Part shown: piece by piece, positions 29,185 to 38,575 of the stretch
Layout: every line of letters begins with the position of its first letter
How positions within the stretch are numbered: position 1 is the first letter of the stretch
Assembly: GCA_023091735.1 (NCBI GenBank)
Contig: JALKBU010000437.1
Coordinates: 1 to 40,184 of the forward strand
Reading direction: 5' to 3'
DNA: 40,184 nt
DNA from: Trichomonas tenax
Taxonomy: Eukaryota > Parabasalia > Trichomonadida > Trichomonadidae
Notes under the pieces: generated by a model
Seen by the model: the letters and a program-made list of their open reading frames with translations, nothing else
Database searches by the model: none
Told to the model about the DNA's origin: nothing
Translations under genes and position numbers: made by a program

Positions 29185-29654
29185 TTAGTAGCTAAACTCA
29201 TCATCAAATTCTTCATCAATGTTACATCTTTCAGCTGCTTCGTTTACACTTTTGACTCTATCATCACTTAATCTCTTTTGTAACTTTTCATATCTCTTTG
29301 AGCCGGGTTCCTTTCCTAATTCAATAACTTTAGAAGGGTGATATTTATAACCGTTATATTCTTTTGTTTCAGTTTTAATTACAACACGACATAATATTTT
29401 TGATAATGGTGATCTTTTAAACCATTTATCTGTTAAATTTGTCACAAATAAAATATCGGGTAATAGCTCCCATATTTTTTTATTATCTACTAATTGACCA
29501 TCAAATGCAAAAGCTTAATATTATGTTTACCTTTATAATATAAACTTTCGACATAATCACAAAAGTCAACATCAACTTATTTGACACCATCCAAAATTGG
29601 ATTAAGTGCTTCAATTAATTTATTGACTGTTACATATTCAAGTCTTTGGTTCAT
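29185..29654 (-). pseudogene. Degenerate ORF of a probable mobile or viral-type element (second of two)
   Basis: Starting at ATG 29654, the frame encodes YVTVNKLIEALNPILDGV, a TAA, then VDVDFCDYVESLYYKG. After a frameshift near 29510, one frame runs AFDGQLVDNKKIWELLPDI and then FVTNLTDKWFKRSPLSKILC, ending DEEFDDEFSY at 29185. The later part, including VIELGKEPGSKRYEKLQKRL, is open for 86 codons. I recognise no family. A trichomonad-like initiator (TCACTTT, minus strand, 29682-29688) precedes the ATG by 27 bases. The sequence is Lys/Asp/Tyr-rich and unlike neighbouring cellular genes. Confidence 0.5.
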
Positions 29655-29699
29655 TTCTTACGAATTAAAAAAATTCTTCAAAAAGTGAGAAAAATTTTA

Positions 29700-30311
29700 A
29701 ACATTAAAGAAGGATTGACATTTACCATATTCTTTAAAATGTTTTCTAATACCTAAAGTCTTCCAATTGTTATAAGAAATTAACTAAATTTTATCTTTAT
29801 CTTTCATTTTACATCTTTCATCATTTCCAATATATTTATATTTTAATTTAGTTTTTGTGTTTTCATAATCTTCAGGATTCAATACCTCACAATCTTCTTT
29901 AATGAATTGATGTTTTATGTAATCAGGATTTAAAACTTTTCTATTCACCTTTCCGTTTTTACCATTTACTTTTTTATAACAGTAAATACTAATTCCATCT
30001 TCTTTTGGTTCATCTATTACTTTAATTTCATTGTCAGAAAGTTTTAGTCATTTATGTTCAAAATTTCCTTTTTGGAATCTTTTCCATGTTGTTATATACA
30101 TCTTTCTATCATATTTATATGTCATTTCTGAATTACAATTTTCATATTCAGATATTAATTCACAACCTTCATTTTTAAATTGTTCTTTAATTCATTCAGG
30201 ATTTAGACCACGACCTAATCGTTGAGATATTGACTCATCTTTAGATTCTTCAAAGTCCTTAATTGACTTTTTAATGTATTTATTCATTTCTTCAGGTGGG
30301 ATTGTTACCAT
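29700..30311 (-). pseudogene. Degenerate ORF with a duplicated ~90-residue module (first of two)
   Basis: From ATG 30311 one frame runs almost to 29700 with three nonsense codons: TGA after LNPE, TGA after FEHK, and TAG after KDKDKI. Two related modules are visible. Module 1: LNPE.IKEQFKNEGCELISEYEN, then MTYKYDRKMYITTWKRFQKGNF. Module 2: LNPDYIKHQFIKEDCEVLNPEDYEN, then LKYKYIG..........NNWKTLG. The pattern of I..F..EGCE...EYEN followed by KYKY and W.....G is reminiscent of repeated DNA-binding modules in homing-endonuclease and large-DNA-virus proteins. That is only a pattern resemblance. The module duplication and lesions are directly seen. Confidence 0.5.
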
Positions 30312-30581
30312 CTATATATAGTTGCTTTTATACTAATTAAAATATTAAATAATAAAAAAATTAACTTAGTTATTGTCCCCACTATATATATTTACAAAAA
30401 ATAGCAACCACCCCCTACATTTACTACTTCAAAAACCACACAAAAATGACATAAATAATGTTCAAACTATCATGGTCGGACACTCAGTGGAGAGAAAATA
30501 AAATGGCCTAACAATCTGGTCGGACAATTTCCGCTCCGTAATAAAAAGTGTTCATCTAAATAATTGAGGAGCAAATAATCG
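30312..30581. promoter_or_regulatory. Upstream region of the DNAJC3-like gene with a repeated TGGTCGGACA
   Basis: TGGTCGGACA occurs twice on the plus strand (30473-30482 and 30517-30526), 44 bases apart and within 125 bases of the ATG at 30595. It is G+C-rich in an AT-rich context, so it may be a duplicated regulatory site. GTCCCCA at 30375-30381 may be the outer end of the neighbouring element. Confidence 0.4.
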
Positions 30582-30588
30582 TCACACA
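30582..30588 (+). promoter_or_regulatory. Candidate initiator TCACACA
   Basis: TCACACA fits the Inr core TCAYW and ends 6 bases before the ATG at 30595. Confidence 0.5.
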
Positions 30589-30594
30589 AAATAA

Positions 30595-31974
30595 ATGTTT
30601 CTGTTTCTTTCTGTTCTTGCTGTTTGCGAGATTGACGAAGATGCAGATCCTGTTGGCGCCCTCCAGCAGTACAGAGCATTCAACCAATTCGACAAAGTGA
30701 AAAGCGTTTTAGATAAACAAATTAAGAAACTTGGAAGACAAACTCCTGTTTTATTTTACCGTTTGAGAGCGGAAGCAGAATCAAATCTTAACATGCCCGA
30801 GGAAGCACTTGAAGATGTCGAAAAAGCTCGCAAACTTAAACCTGATGCTATGGAATCAAAGAATTTAGCGATGATTGCAGCCAATTCCTATCTCAAGATG
30901 GGTGATCATGAGCAGGCACTCGCTGAAGCTCAAATGGCTGAAGATGCTCAATTAATTTCATCATCAAAAGAATTAGCTAAGCTTTTACAACAGGCGGAGG
31001 ATTTCATTGATGATGACAAGTTCGCAGATGCCGCAAAAGTTTACGATAAAATTTTACCAATTTGTGATCACGCTCAAGAATTGAAGCAGAAGAGAGCAGA
31101 CATCGCATGGATGCTCAGACAGACACTCGTTTTCGAGAACAACATGCGTGCAACAGTCAAAGCATTCTTTGAGAACGATGCAGATCTCGATTACAGGTTT
31201 GGCGTCGCTTTGATTTGCAATGGAAAGATGGGCGAAGGCAAGAAACACATTGCTAAGGCTGAAGAGATCGATGAAGTACCACCAGAGGCCAAACAATATC
31301 GCCAAATTGCAACTTCACATGCGGGATCATTCCAGAATGCTGAAGCTAATTTCAAGAAAGGAAACTATCCAGAGGCCTTACGTATTCTCGAGAAGTTCAA
31401 TCACTCCATTACAGAAGTCTGCGGACCCTCAACAGGCGCTATTTCCAAGGCCAGTTTCCTCGCTGCTAAGATTGCTGAGAAGCAGAACAAACTCGATGTC
31501 GCTGTTGACATGATGAACACTGCTCTCGAAATTGACACAGAGAATGAGGAATACATCAGATACAGAGCTGATCTCTGCTACAAGCACAAAGAGTTCGACG
31601 CTGCTGTCTTCGATTACACACGTCTTCAGCACAAGTATCCAAATGATGCTGGCATTGCTCACGCTCTTCAGCGCGCCATGGAAGGCAAGAAGAAGGCCAA
31701 TGCTGTCGACTACTACAAAATCCTCGAAGTTCCAAAGGGCTGCACAAAGACACAGATCAAGGACGCCTACAGAAAACTCGCTCGCAAGTGGCACCCAGAC
31801 CAATATCCAGACCAAGCAGACAAGAAGAAGGCCGAAGACATGATGAAGGTCATCAACATTGCTTACGACATTCTCACAGACACAGACAAGCGCCGCTACT
31901 ACGATGCTGGTGGCGACATGGAGCAGTACCAGGCATGGAAGGATCAACAAGCAATGCAGCGTGGAGGATATTAA
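30595..31974 (+). CDS. DNAJC3/P58IPK-like TPR and J-domain co-chaperone
   Basis: A 459-aa protein with a short hydrophobic N-terminus (MFLFLSVLAVC) consistent with ER entry. TPR repeats run to about residue 350 (PEEALEDVEKARKLKPD, GDHEQALAEAQMAED, NKLDVAVDMMNTALEID). A C-terminal J domain starts at about residue 373 (DYYKILEVPKG) with the HPD tripeptide at 400-402 and ends before GGY. This order (signal, ~9 TPRs, C-terminal J domain) is that of DNAJC3/P58IPK, which delivers unfolded clients to BiP in the ER lumen. Animal DNAJC3 is ~504 aa with a longer tail. No KDEL-type signal is present. The HPD motif is intact, so Hsp70 stimulation is expected. The stop lies in TAAA (31972-31975). Confidence 0.88.
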   Translation: MFLFLSVLAVCEIDEDADPVGALQQYRAFNQFDKVKSVLDKQIKKLGRQTPVLFYRLRAEAESNLNMPEEALEDVEKARKLKPDAMESKNLAMIAANSYLKMGDHEQALAEAQMAEDAQLISSSKELAKLLQQAEDFIDDDKFADAAKVYDKILPICDHAQELKQKRADIAWMLRQTLVFENNMRATVKAFFENDADLDYRFGVALICNGKMGEGKKHIAKAEEIDEVPPEAKQYRQIATSHAGSFQNAEANFKKGNYPEALRILEKFNHSITEVCGPSTGAISKASFLAAKIAEKQNKLDVAVDMMNTALEIDTENEEYIRYRADLCYKHKEFDAAVFDYTRLQHKYPNDAGIAHALQRAMEGKKKANAVDYYKILEVPKGCTKTQIKDAYRKLARKWHPDQYPDQADKKKAEDMMKVINIAYDILTDTDKRRYYDAGGDMEQYQAWKDQQAMQRGGY

Positions 31975-32154
31975 AAATGTTTGAACGATAAATAAACACA
32001 TTCTCGTTATTTAATGTTCAATTATTTACCCAGCAACACCAATAAATAAGCAAATTTTTAATCAAAAACAAAATATTGTATTTTGATATACAATATTTTT
32101 CGTCTTTTGACAGAAATCTTAACAACATATATTTACTATAATACAAACAAAAGA

Positions 32155-33051
32155 TTAGTCAACATAAATCTTCAAACTATCGAGAATTGAAAACCATGCT
32201 ATCAAAGTTGGGACACAAAGAACAGTTGTCCAGAAAATCATTGTCGAAGCGCATCCTTCACCAAGTTTGGCGCCAGATGTGATAGCGTATGAAGCAACAG
32301 CTGTTGGTTGAGCACCAATAATCATGCATTGACGAGAAACGTGGTTACTCATGCCGAGAGCTTTGCACCAGAGCCCAGCGAACATCGGGCCAATGAAACA
32401 ACGAACAATAATGCAAAAAATAAATTGCAACCAACTGCACGAAATAATTGAGTGTTGGGCCAAGAAAACACCAACACAAACGAGCGCCAAGGCGAACACA
32501 ATATCGCCAGCATATTGGAACAGTCTATCGAGGAAAATTGGATATTCAAAAATGCAAGCAGAATATGCAATGCCAATAACGTTTCCTATGAGAATGGGTG
32601 ACTTTACGACACCGAGAAGAACCTTTCCAAATATGGAGAAATTTATCAGGTGGAAGGCCTCTTTCCGTTTTCAGTCTGTTTGAAGAGATTACGCCATAGA
32701 TACCGACAATTACTAGGAATATCGGTGATGAGATGAGATCGTTGGATATCATCAGCATGGAAACCATTACGTTTTCCTTTGCTGGCCATAGAGCATTAAA
32801 AACAGGAATTCCAGAAATGATGTAATTGATGTAAGCACACGGGAAAACTGTGCTCAGGTACGCCTGTAGTCGATCTCTGAATGGATAAATCATCATTAAA
32901 GATACTGCGAGATACGTTGTAATACTCATTAAAGCAGCAATGCCGAAAGGCTGGAAATCCAGCTCCTTCAGCTTCTTTGGAGCGATTCCTCTGATAATCA
33001 ATGGCATGAAACCAATGAAAAAGACAACACCATTCAAAGATGCATCAATAT
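32155..33051 (-). pseudogene. Frameshifted, 5'-truncated auxin-efflux-carrier/PIN-like transporter gene
   Basis: The protein is strongly hydrophobic, with ~8 spans. The 5' part (33051 to ~32640) includes NGVVFFIGFMPLIIRGIAP, then CAYINYIISGIPVFNALWP and a PIFLVIVGIYGVI span. Near 32640 a single-base shift moves the coding frame. The new frame reads IFGKVLLGVVKSPILIGNV and VFALALVCVGVFLAQ, then AGLWCKALGM, ending SLKIYVD. The order of segments, with ISGIP/N and the IV.SPI..GNV block, matches the AEC (auxin efflux carrier/malate permease) family as in the membrane part of GPR155. There is no ATG in frame after the upstream TAA, so the first helix is missing. One frameshift could be a sequencing error, but the missing start supports a pseudogene. 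Confidence 0.7.
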
Positions 33052-33197
33052 ATTATACATCAAACTTTTCCTTTGAACATTAATGGATAATTTAAAAACC
33101 AACTATCAAAAATAAATTTGGGCTAGAAAATAAAAAAAAAATTGAAAAGATAAAATTGTTGATAAAAATATTTTAGACAGTAAACAATAGGAATACG

Positions 33198-33708
33198 TTA
33201 AAAGTCAAGTAATGGCAGTGTGTCGAGATCATTGTACTCAGTAGTTTTCATATTTAATTTCGAATAAATACTATTAATGTCGATTGGAGTATCTCTAGGT
33301 GTTTTATTACACCAGTGATATATCCTTGGTTTAGTTTTCTCAAATGTAACGAAATTAAAATGTATTAAAACATTAATCGTCTCCCTGATCCTTGCCAAGT
33401 CGCACATTAAATCTTTGGCCATTTGGGCCAACTGAAATTGAGGATTTCTCTGAATATACGAAAATATTGCAAATGTTTGATCATTTTTGATGACAGGGGA
33501 CGAAATATCGACAGTTTTCGTCGTTCTGATGTTCGGATTCACGTTCTGTGATGGTTTTGATGTTTGGATTTCCCTCAATATCGACATCAGAGAAAAAAGT
33601 ATTCACAGCATCACGAAATTTATTTAATCGTTCTCTGCTCAATTTAGAAGTGAGAATAAAATTCTTTTTCTTTTTGATTTGAACTTCAAAACACATTGAC
33701 GAACACAT
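33198..33708 (-). pseudogene. Frameshifted E2F/DP-like winged-helix protein gene
   Basis: A first frame from ATG 33708 encodes a basic N-terminal segment (KKKKNFILTSKLSRERLNKF). It overlaps a second frame (ATG 33587) that runs to 33198. The second frame contains FAIFSYIQRNPQFQLAQMAKDL and RIRETINVLIHFNFVTFEK, then IYHW. This follows the E2F/DP winged-helix pattern, in which a helix with A..L, the RRIYD.xNVLE..xLI recognition helix and an xxIxW strand occur in this order and spacing. RRIYD is reduced to RIRET. E2F/DP factors drive S-phase genes. Both frames are open in the overlap (33481-33587), so a one-base error or lesion there is likely. Alternatively the 33587 frame alone is a 129-aa protein. 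Confidence 0.5.
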
Positions 33709-33899
33709 AAAATTTCATTGATATCCCATACACGGCTTAATCATTATGCAACGTTATATTGACTGTTTAACCAAAGGCTTGATTTTGTTTTTCTTAAGAA
33801 ATGATATTAATATCATTTGAAATTTACTACACTGTGTTAATGAATTATGGTTATATTGTATGTTTTAATTATATACATTAGGCCCAAAGGAATATGTAT
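33709..33899. other. Spacer, nothing seen
   Basis: AT-rich spacer between the E2F-like frame and the Pmp-like relics. Confidence 0.5.
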
Positions 33900-34228
33900 T
33901 TTGCTATGCTACCATCTGATTCGGATATTCCTTTTTATAGTAATAATAATAATTTTGATAGATTCAGATTTTTTCTACTTATACATTGGAATGATAACCA
34001 TTTAAATGATGCAAAACAGTTATTATAGCAAATTCTTTGTTATATGCTCCACCTTCAGCATTGGTTGCTGTCTTTGCACAATATCAAAATAGAATTAATT
34101 GAAGCAATAGCAATTGCTTAACTTTGATTTAAATTCAAAAGGGAACATTGGTAAATAAGAATCTGGAATTATTATTAGTTATAAATTCATATGCTTGCCC
34201 AGAATAAAACTCATCCCACGATGAATAA
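33900..34228 (-). pseudogene. Broken Pmp-like gene, diverged tandem copy B
   Basis: From ATG ~34227 the frame encodes WDEFYSGQAYEFITNNNSRF, aligning with CDEFYSGNYETIVNSKSRF of copy A, followed by several stop codons. CAKTATNAEGGA aligns with CGNIATDAQDRA of copy A, and fragments fade out near 33900. It is a more decayed duplicate of the neighbouring relic. Confidence 0.6.
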
Positions 34229-34231
34229 ACA

Positions 34232-35502
34232 CTAATCATACAAAAGAACACTAATTATAACATTAGAAATTAACTGATCGTTATCATCACCTCTCTTGGC
34301 AAAATAATGACATATTCTAAATTGATTGCTTTTTCCAGCAATCTGATATTCCAAAAAAAAACTTAAAATCTTAATTAAAGAATTGTACATCGAACAATGG
34401 CCATATTTTTTATAGTCATGGTTACCATTGTTTAATAAATACATAGAAATAAAGTTCTATGATGCCTCAAAGCATTTATCCCTATTATAAATTGATTAAT
34501 AAAATATACATTTGCCCATAACAAAATACATTTGGTGACAGATGTATTCCAATATCATCAACGGATTTATGAACAACAATATATTTAAACTCGATTAAAA
34601 TATTGTTATTTCCTCCGTTTTGGCAATTACTTAGTCTGTATTGTTCGATCAATAATGAAAAATAATCTGTTATTTTTGATGTCATTGAAAATGCATCCGG
34701 ACTTCCTATTTTCGTGTTGTCGATTAATGTGTTAGATAAATATGCTTTCTTTGAAGATTGATCAACATAATTCTCTCGAAAATAACTGTTTTCAATATGA
34801 AGATCATGCGTGAATCGAAAAGCATCAAATGAAGTCCTGACTTGATTGTTATTCATAAAATCACAACTCTTGATTCGGCAAACACTATCAGATGTAAAAT
34901 TGATATAAAATATTGTTGATGTAGATTGACTGTTGTTGAAAATTTAACAAAAAATCACTTTGGCATCATCATTCAAACTTTCTATACAAAAGCCACTATT
35001 CCATTTATATATTGAGAATTTGAACTATTAACATTATTATAAAGCAATTTTCCAGACAATGCAACAACAAAGGTAAAACCACCAATCGATTTTGATTTTC
35101 TACAGGTTGATATAGATGATTGTAAAAAATAGTTTTTCTCTGATTGGAATCTTGCTGAATTACATTGGAATGATAATCCTTGATAATATGAAAAGCAACT
35201 TTTGTAGCAATTTCTTTGTTGAACATATTGGGCATAATTATTTCTAATTTGAACTGCTCTATCTTGAGCATCGGTTGCTATGTTTCCACAATTATTAAAT
35301 GCCGAATATTCAATTAATATCAAAATCTCTTTAGTTAGCTTAATTGAAATTACTGAATTTTGATCCGAATTTTAAAAAGTGCATTGATAGATATAAAAAT
35401 TAGTATCATTCCTCTCAAATCTGGATTTTGAATTTACAATTGTTTCGTAGTTTCCAGAATAGAATTCATCACATGAAAACTTAACGCCAATCATTCGCAT
35501 TA
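34232..35502 (-). pseudogene. Broken Pmp/beta-helix-like surface protein gene, copy A
   Basis: ATG at ~35502 opens a frame with CDEFYSGNYE, and a TAA interrupts at ~35369. The frame resumes through EYSAFNNCGNIATDAQ, CYKSCFSYYQG and SIGGFTFVVALSGKLLYNN, ending at 34982. After a one-base shift the next frame carries a second TAA near 34945, then ENSYFRENYVDQSSKKAYLS and CQNGGNNNILI, ending at 34485. Further pieces reach 34232. The Asn/Cys/aromatic-rich short-strand pattern is that of the intact protein at 2990-3964. At least two nonsense codons and one frameshift are present. Confidence 0.65.
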
Positions 35503-36900
35503 CTATCACCATTAAGCCTTAAATCAAAACTTTACATTGTGAGGAGTAAACTCCAAGCAACAAGATAAAATGTCACGGTTTTGAAAAAAATGTCATTTTA
35601 TATTTTATAAGCTTGGCACTTTTCAAGATTTGCCAATCTGATAATGTAAAATTTGGGACTTGAGCGGTTTCGTCAACTTTACAAATCCTCTCAAAATTGA
35701 GAGCCAATGTTGCGTCAAGTTGCGGAAGCTCAAAAAAATTGAATACTCTTCGGCAAGATTTGAGAGGGTCAAAATTTTAACGTCATTGCAAAGTCACTTT
35801 TGGTGATTCTTGCTTCTCGTTGAAGCCTGCTCACCATACTTGCACCACAGTTACTCCATCCTGTGGAGATGATAAGAGTCTTAAGCCGAGTTGATTCAAG
35901 TTGGCCAGCATGAGATACAAATCAAAGTCCGTCAAAACAACGAAACAGAGAGAATCCAGTTGACACACGATAGCTTGGCTATAGCAATTGCATATTACGT
36001 TGTCAAATTATATCTCGAAAAATTTCAAAATAATGCAAAACTTCGATTTCATATTTTTATCAACTAACACGGATTTTTAGCGACATCCAAAGCAGAAGCA
36101 GCGTAAATCCTACCAAATCTCCGTATTACAGCAATCATGGGCTTGTTTTTAAATATTGCCAATTTTTAATAATACGCTTCCATAATACAGACTATTGGAT
36201 TTTTGTTATCCTGTATGTGCTAAGCATGTTGGCTTCTATTTAACTGTTCTATTTCAATTATATAAAATTCGCAAAAAAAATTTGTCAATTTATCGGCTAT
36301 TGCTCAGTATAGTTACATTTCTAACGTGCGTTAGAATATTGTTTCATTACATACATAAGACTATTTATACTTTTCAACGTTCAAAAAAAATCAAATATCT
36401 TATAGCTAACATTTATATCTAGAATTGAAATTACATACGTTAGAAGAATATGTCCAATTGAAGAAACTGATGGATGCCCAAAATGTATATATTCCTATTT
36501 TAGATTTTTATCATATCTTTGAATAAACATGTTTTATAGCTCATATATACTGTTTTTCTATATATTCTATATATAAAATGCATATTGTCAGTTGATCTAT
36601 ATTTGTGCATTTGATTTTTTGCGTGAATATTTTGGGCTGTAATTCATTAAACAATGAGAGAGTATTCATTAGAAGAAACAAATAATGTAAATCCAATGAT
36701 ATTAAAGACGAGCTAGATTAATTTAATAATGCAAAATATCGAAAAGTATATTTATGTGCACTTACTATACACAAATCATACAGCGTAACGCAGTTAATGT
36801 ATTTATGAGTTAGTTGTTTCTTAAAATCGAATTGTTGTATTTCGCATATATTATAAACGTGCATCATTGTGACGATTTGAGTATTATGAATAGGATGCAC
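35503..36900. other. 1.4-kb gene-free region with a compositionally distinct block
   Basis: The block ~35640-35990 is richer in G+C and in codon-like triplets than its surroundings but is closed in all six frames. One minus-strand phase gives ESTRLKTLIISTGWSNCGA, hinting at an old coding relic of unknown family. GGCACTTTTC at 35616-35625 recalls the promoter repeat at 36901-36972. From 36000 to 36900 I see only AT-rich sequence; the TTG-initiated frame at 36195 is not supported. Confidence 0.5.
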
Positions 36901-36972
36901 TTTTTGTAAATTCGTCACTTTTCATTTTTGTAAACTTGGCACTTTTTGTATTTTGTAAATCCGGCACTTTTC
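36901..36972 (+). promoter_or_regulatory. Triplicated ~24-bp promoter motif containing CACTTTT
   Basis: Three tandem copies of TTTTGTAAA + 4-5 bases + (T/G)CACTTTT. The GTAAA cores are at 36906, 36930 and 36955 (periods 24 and 25). Copy 1 has a canonical TCACTTT initiator (36915-36921); copies 2 and 3 have GCACTTTT. The array ends 7 bases before the ATG at 36980. Confidence 0.65.
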
Positions 36973-36979
36973 TTCTTTA

Positions 36980-38575
36980 ATGAAAGCTTTCAGAACGTAC
37001 GATTATGGAAATTACTATGAAGTGATGAGAGACATCAAAACAAACGCCGATGCAAAGCACTCTTTCGTGGACTACAAAACTACGCTTGAGAGAACCCTTT
37101 TGAAGAAACCTCCGCAAAATGATATTCAAATTCAGAACCAAAAATCGATAGAAGATGCATTAAAGGCCCAAAGGATGAACAGAGATATCCCAGTTCCCGA
37201 CTCCAAACAGATTTATGATGATTATTTGCAAATGATCAAAGAAAGAAATCCTTCAGAGCGATACACGATCTTCATTCGCTATCTCTCTGTGTACATGGGT
37301 GGATCTATACCTCATAACATGTTTATTCGCTTGTTTTATCAACTCGTTGATAAACCACCACTTGATGATCAAATAATGCTCTATTTACCGAACTTTTTGG
37401 CTTCGATCAGTTTCAACAACTTCACGAATGTTCGCACCAATTTTGCTAAACCCGAAGACGAAATCTGTGCAGAAATCGTGATCACAAGTACCGCAAACTC
37501 TACGTCACCAGAGGCATATCATTCGATCTATAAAACGTTCAAGCTGTTGTCTGAGGGTTACATTTCACCAGCGATCGCAAAACAGCTTCTTTCGCAATAT
37601 TGTCCGGCTGAATCTTTAGCTAAGCTTGATACTATAAAGAACTTTGCAATTTTCAATCCAGATAGAATCCCTCATGAATACATTCTATGCTCAGAATTCA
37701 CAAATCCTCTTAATGAAAAAGATGCAATTGTTAAATTCGAATCAACTGAAGCTGCAAACAGAATTCCAACACCATACGAGTCCGTTCCATTTGAAACTAT
37801 CAAAACTCAGCTTCTTTCCACAAGAAAACTCATTGAAATGTTTGTTAACAAACAACAGCCTCCTCTCGAAAGATTGATTCCATTCTTCGGAATTAAAAGC
37901 AACGAAATCATCGATCAGTTCCCTAAATTCAACCATTTGGCCATTAAGCGTCTTGTCAGTGTTTATGAAAAATTTTTCAGCAATTACAAAGATTTTTCAC
38001 ACTTTAAGCTCAACAGATTAGCAAATAATTACTTGGAATTCCGCATTGCATACAAGAGAGTCCTCAAAATGCTCTTTGATCCAGCTCATTACAAAGTTCC
38101 AGGTGCAAGAACAGTTCACATTGGAAACACAGAACAGATCGAGAAAGCACATAATCTTCTTAACCAATTCATTGAAACCATCTTCCCAGGGCAAGAAAAT
38201 CTTGTCGCGAATTTCAATCTTCTCAAGAATTATCTGTACAGCGGCAAAGTTTTTACAGGAAGTAACGCAGCCATTGCTTATTGCCTTGCAATGTCTGAAT
38301 TAGTTAGAGTTATCAATGCTTTTGAAGCAGGAAAAATTTGCGAAGCTCTTAAGGAAGAAGATGGTCTTCGCAAGCTTTATAAGAATACAGAAATGCAGTG
38401 TGTCGATCTCATCCTTATCAAAGCAATTCGCGCAATTAATAAGATTAATGAGATTTCCGAATTTGGATTCAACGTTTTGCAGCCAAAGGAGTTCTTCATA
38501 ACATGCATCCATTTCGAGAACGAAAATTTCACTATTGAAACCCAAGTTTCTCCAATTATGTTCAATCCAACCTAA
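36980..38575 (+). CDS. Helical protein of unknown function (531 aa), possible Sin3 PAH-like segment
   Basis: An intact frame with its own promoter array and a TAAA-embedded stop (38573-38576), so it is a real gene. It is soluble, mostly helical and without signal peptide or membrane span. Residues ~60-130 (DALKAQRMNRDIP...KQIYDDYLQMIKER, then IRYLSVYMGGSIP and FIRLFYQLV) show the spacing of a Sin3 paired amphipathic helix (YNDFL.IMK...V...LF.GH..L...F). The resemblance is weak and the glycine-phenylalanine core is not exact. The C-terminal half contains more helices (IEMFVNKQQPPLERLIPFFG) and no motif I know. A chromatin or transcription cofactor is possible but unproven. Confidence 0.7.
   Translation: MKAFRTYDYGNYYEVMRDIKTNADAKHSFVDYKTTLERTLLKKPPQNDIQIQNQKSIEDALKAQRMNRDIPVPDSKQIYDDYLQMIKERNPSERYTIFIRYLSVYMGGSIPHNMFIRLFYQLVDKPPLDDQIMLYLPNFLASISFNNFTNVRTNFAKPEDEICAEIVITSTANSTSPEAYHSIYKTFKLLSEGYISPAIAKQLLSQYCPAESLAKLDTIKNFAIFNPDRIPHEYILCSEFTNPLNEKDAIVKFESTEAANRIPTPYESVPFETIKTQLLSTRKLIEMFVNKQQPPLERLIPFFGIKSNEIIDQFPKFNHLAIKRLVSVYEKFFSNYKDFSHFKLNRLANNYLEFRIAYKRVLKMLFDPAHYKVPGARTVHIGNTEQIEKAHNLLNQFIETIFPGQENLVANFNLLKNYLYSGKVFTGSNAAIAYCLAMSELVRVINAFEAGKICEALKEEDGLRKLYKNTEMQCVDLILIKAIRAINKINEISEFGFNVLQPKEFFITCIHFENENFTIETQVSPIMFNPT

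Noticed and set aside
29700..30311. TGA read as tryptophan (Mycoplasma-type code), hinting at transfer from the symbiont Mycoplasma hominis
   Set aside because: One TGA does fall where the sister module has an aromatic residue, but the same frames use TGG for tryptophan at least four times and also contain TAG, TAA and a frameshift. Plain pseudogene decay explains it better.
36195..36422. 75-codon hydrophobic ORF
   Set aside because: TTG start, no initiator, and composition typical of translated AT-rich spacer.
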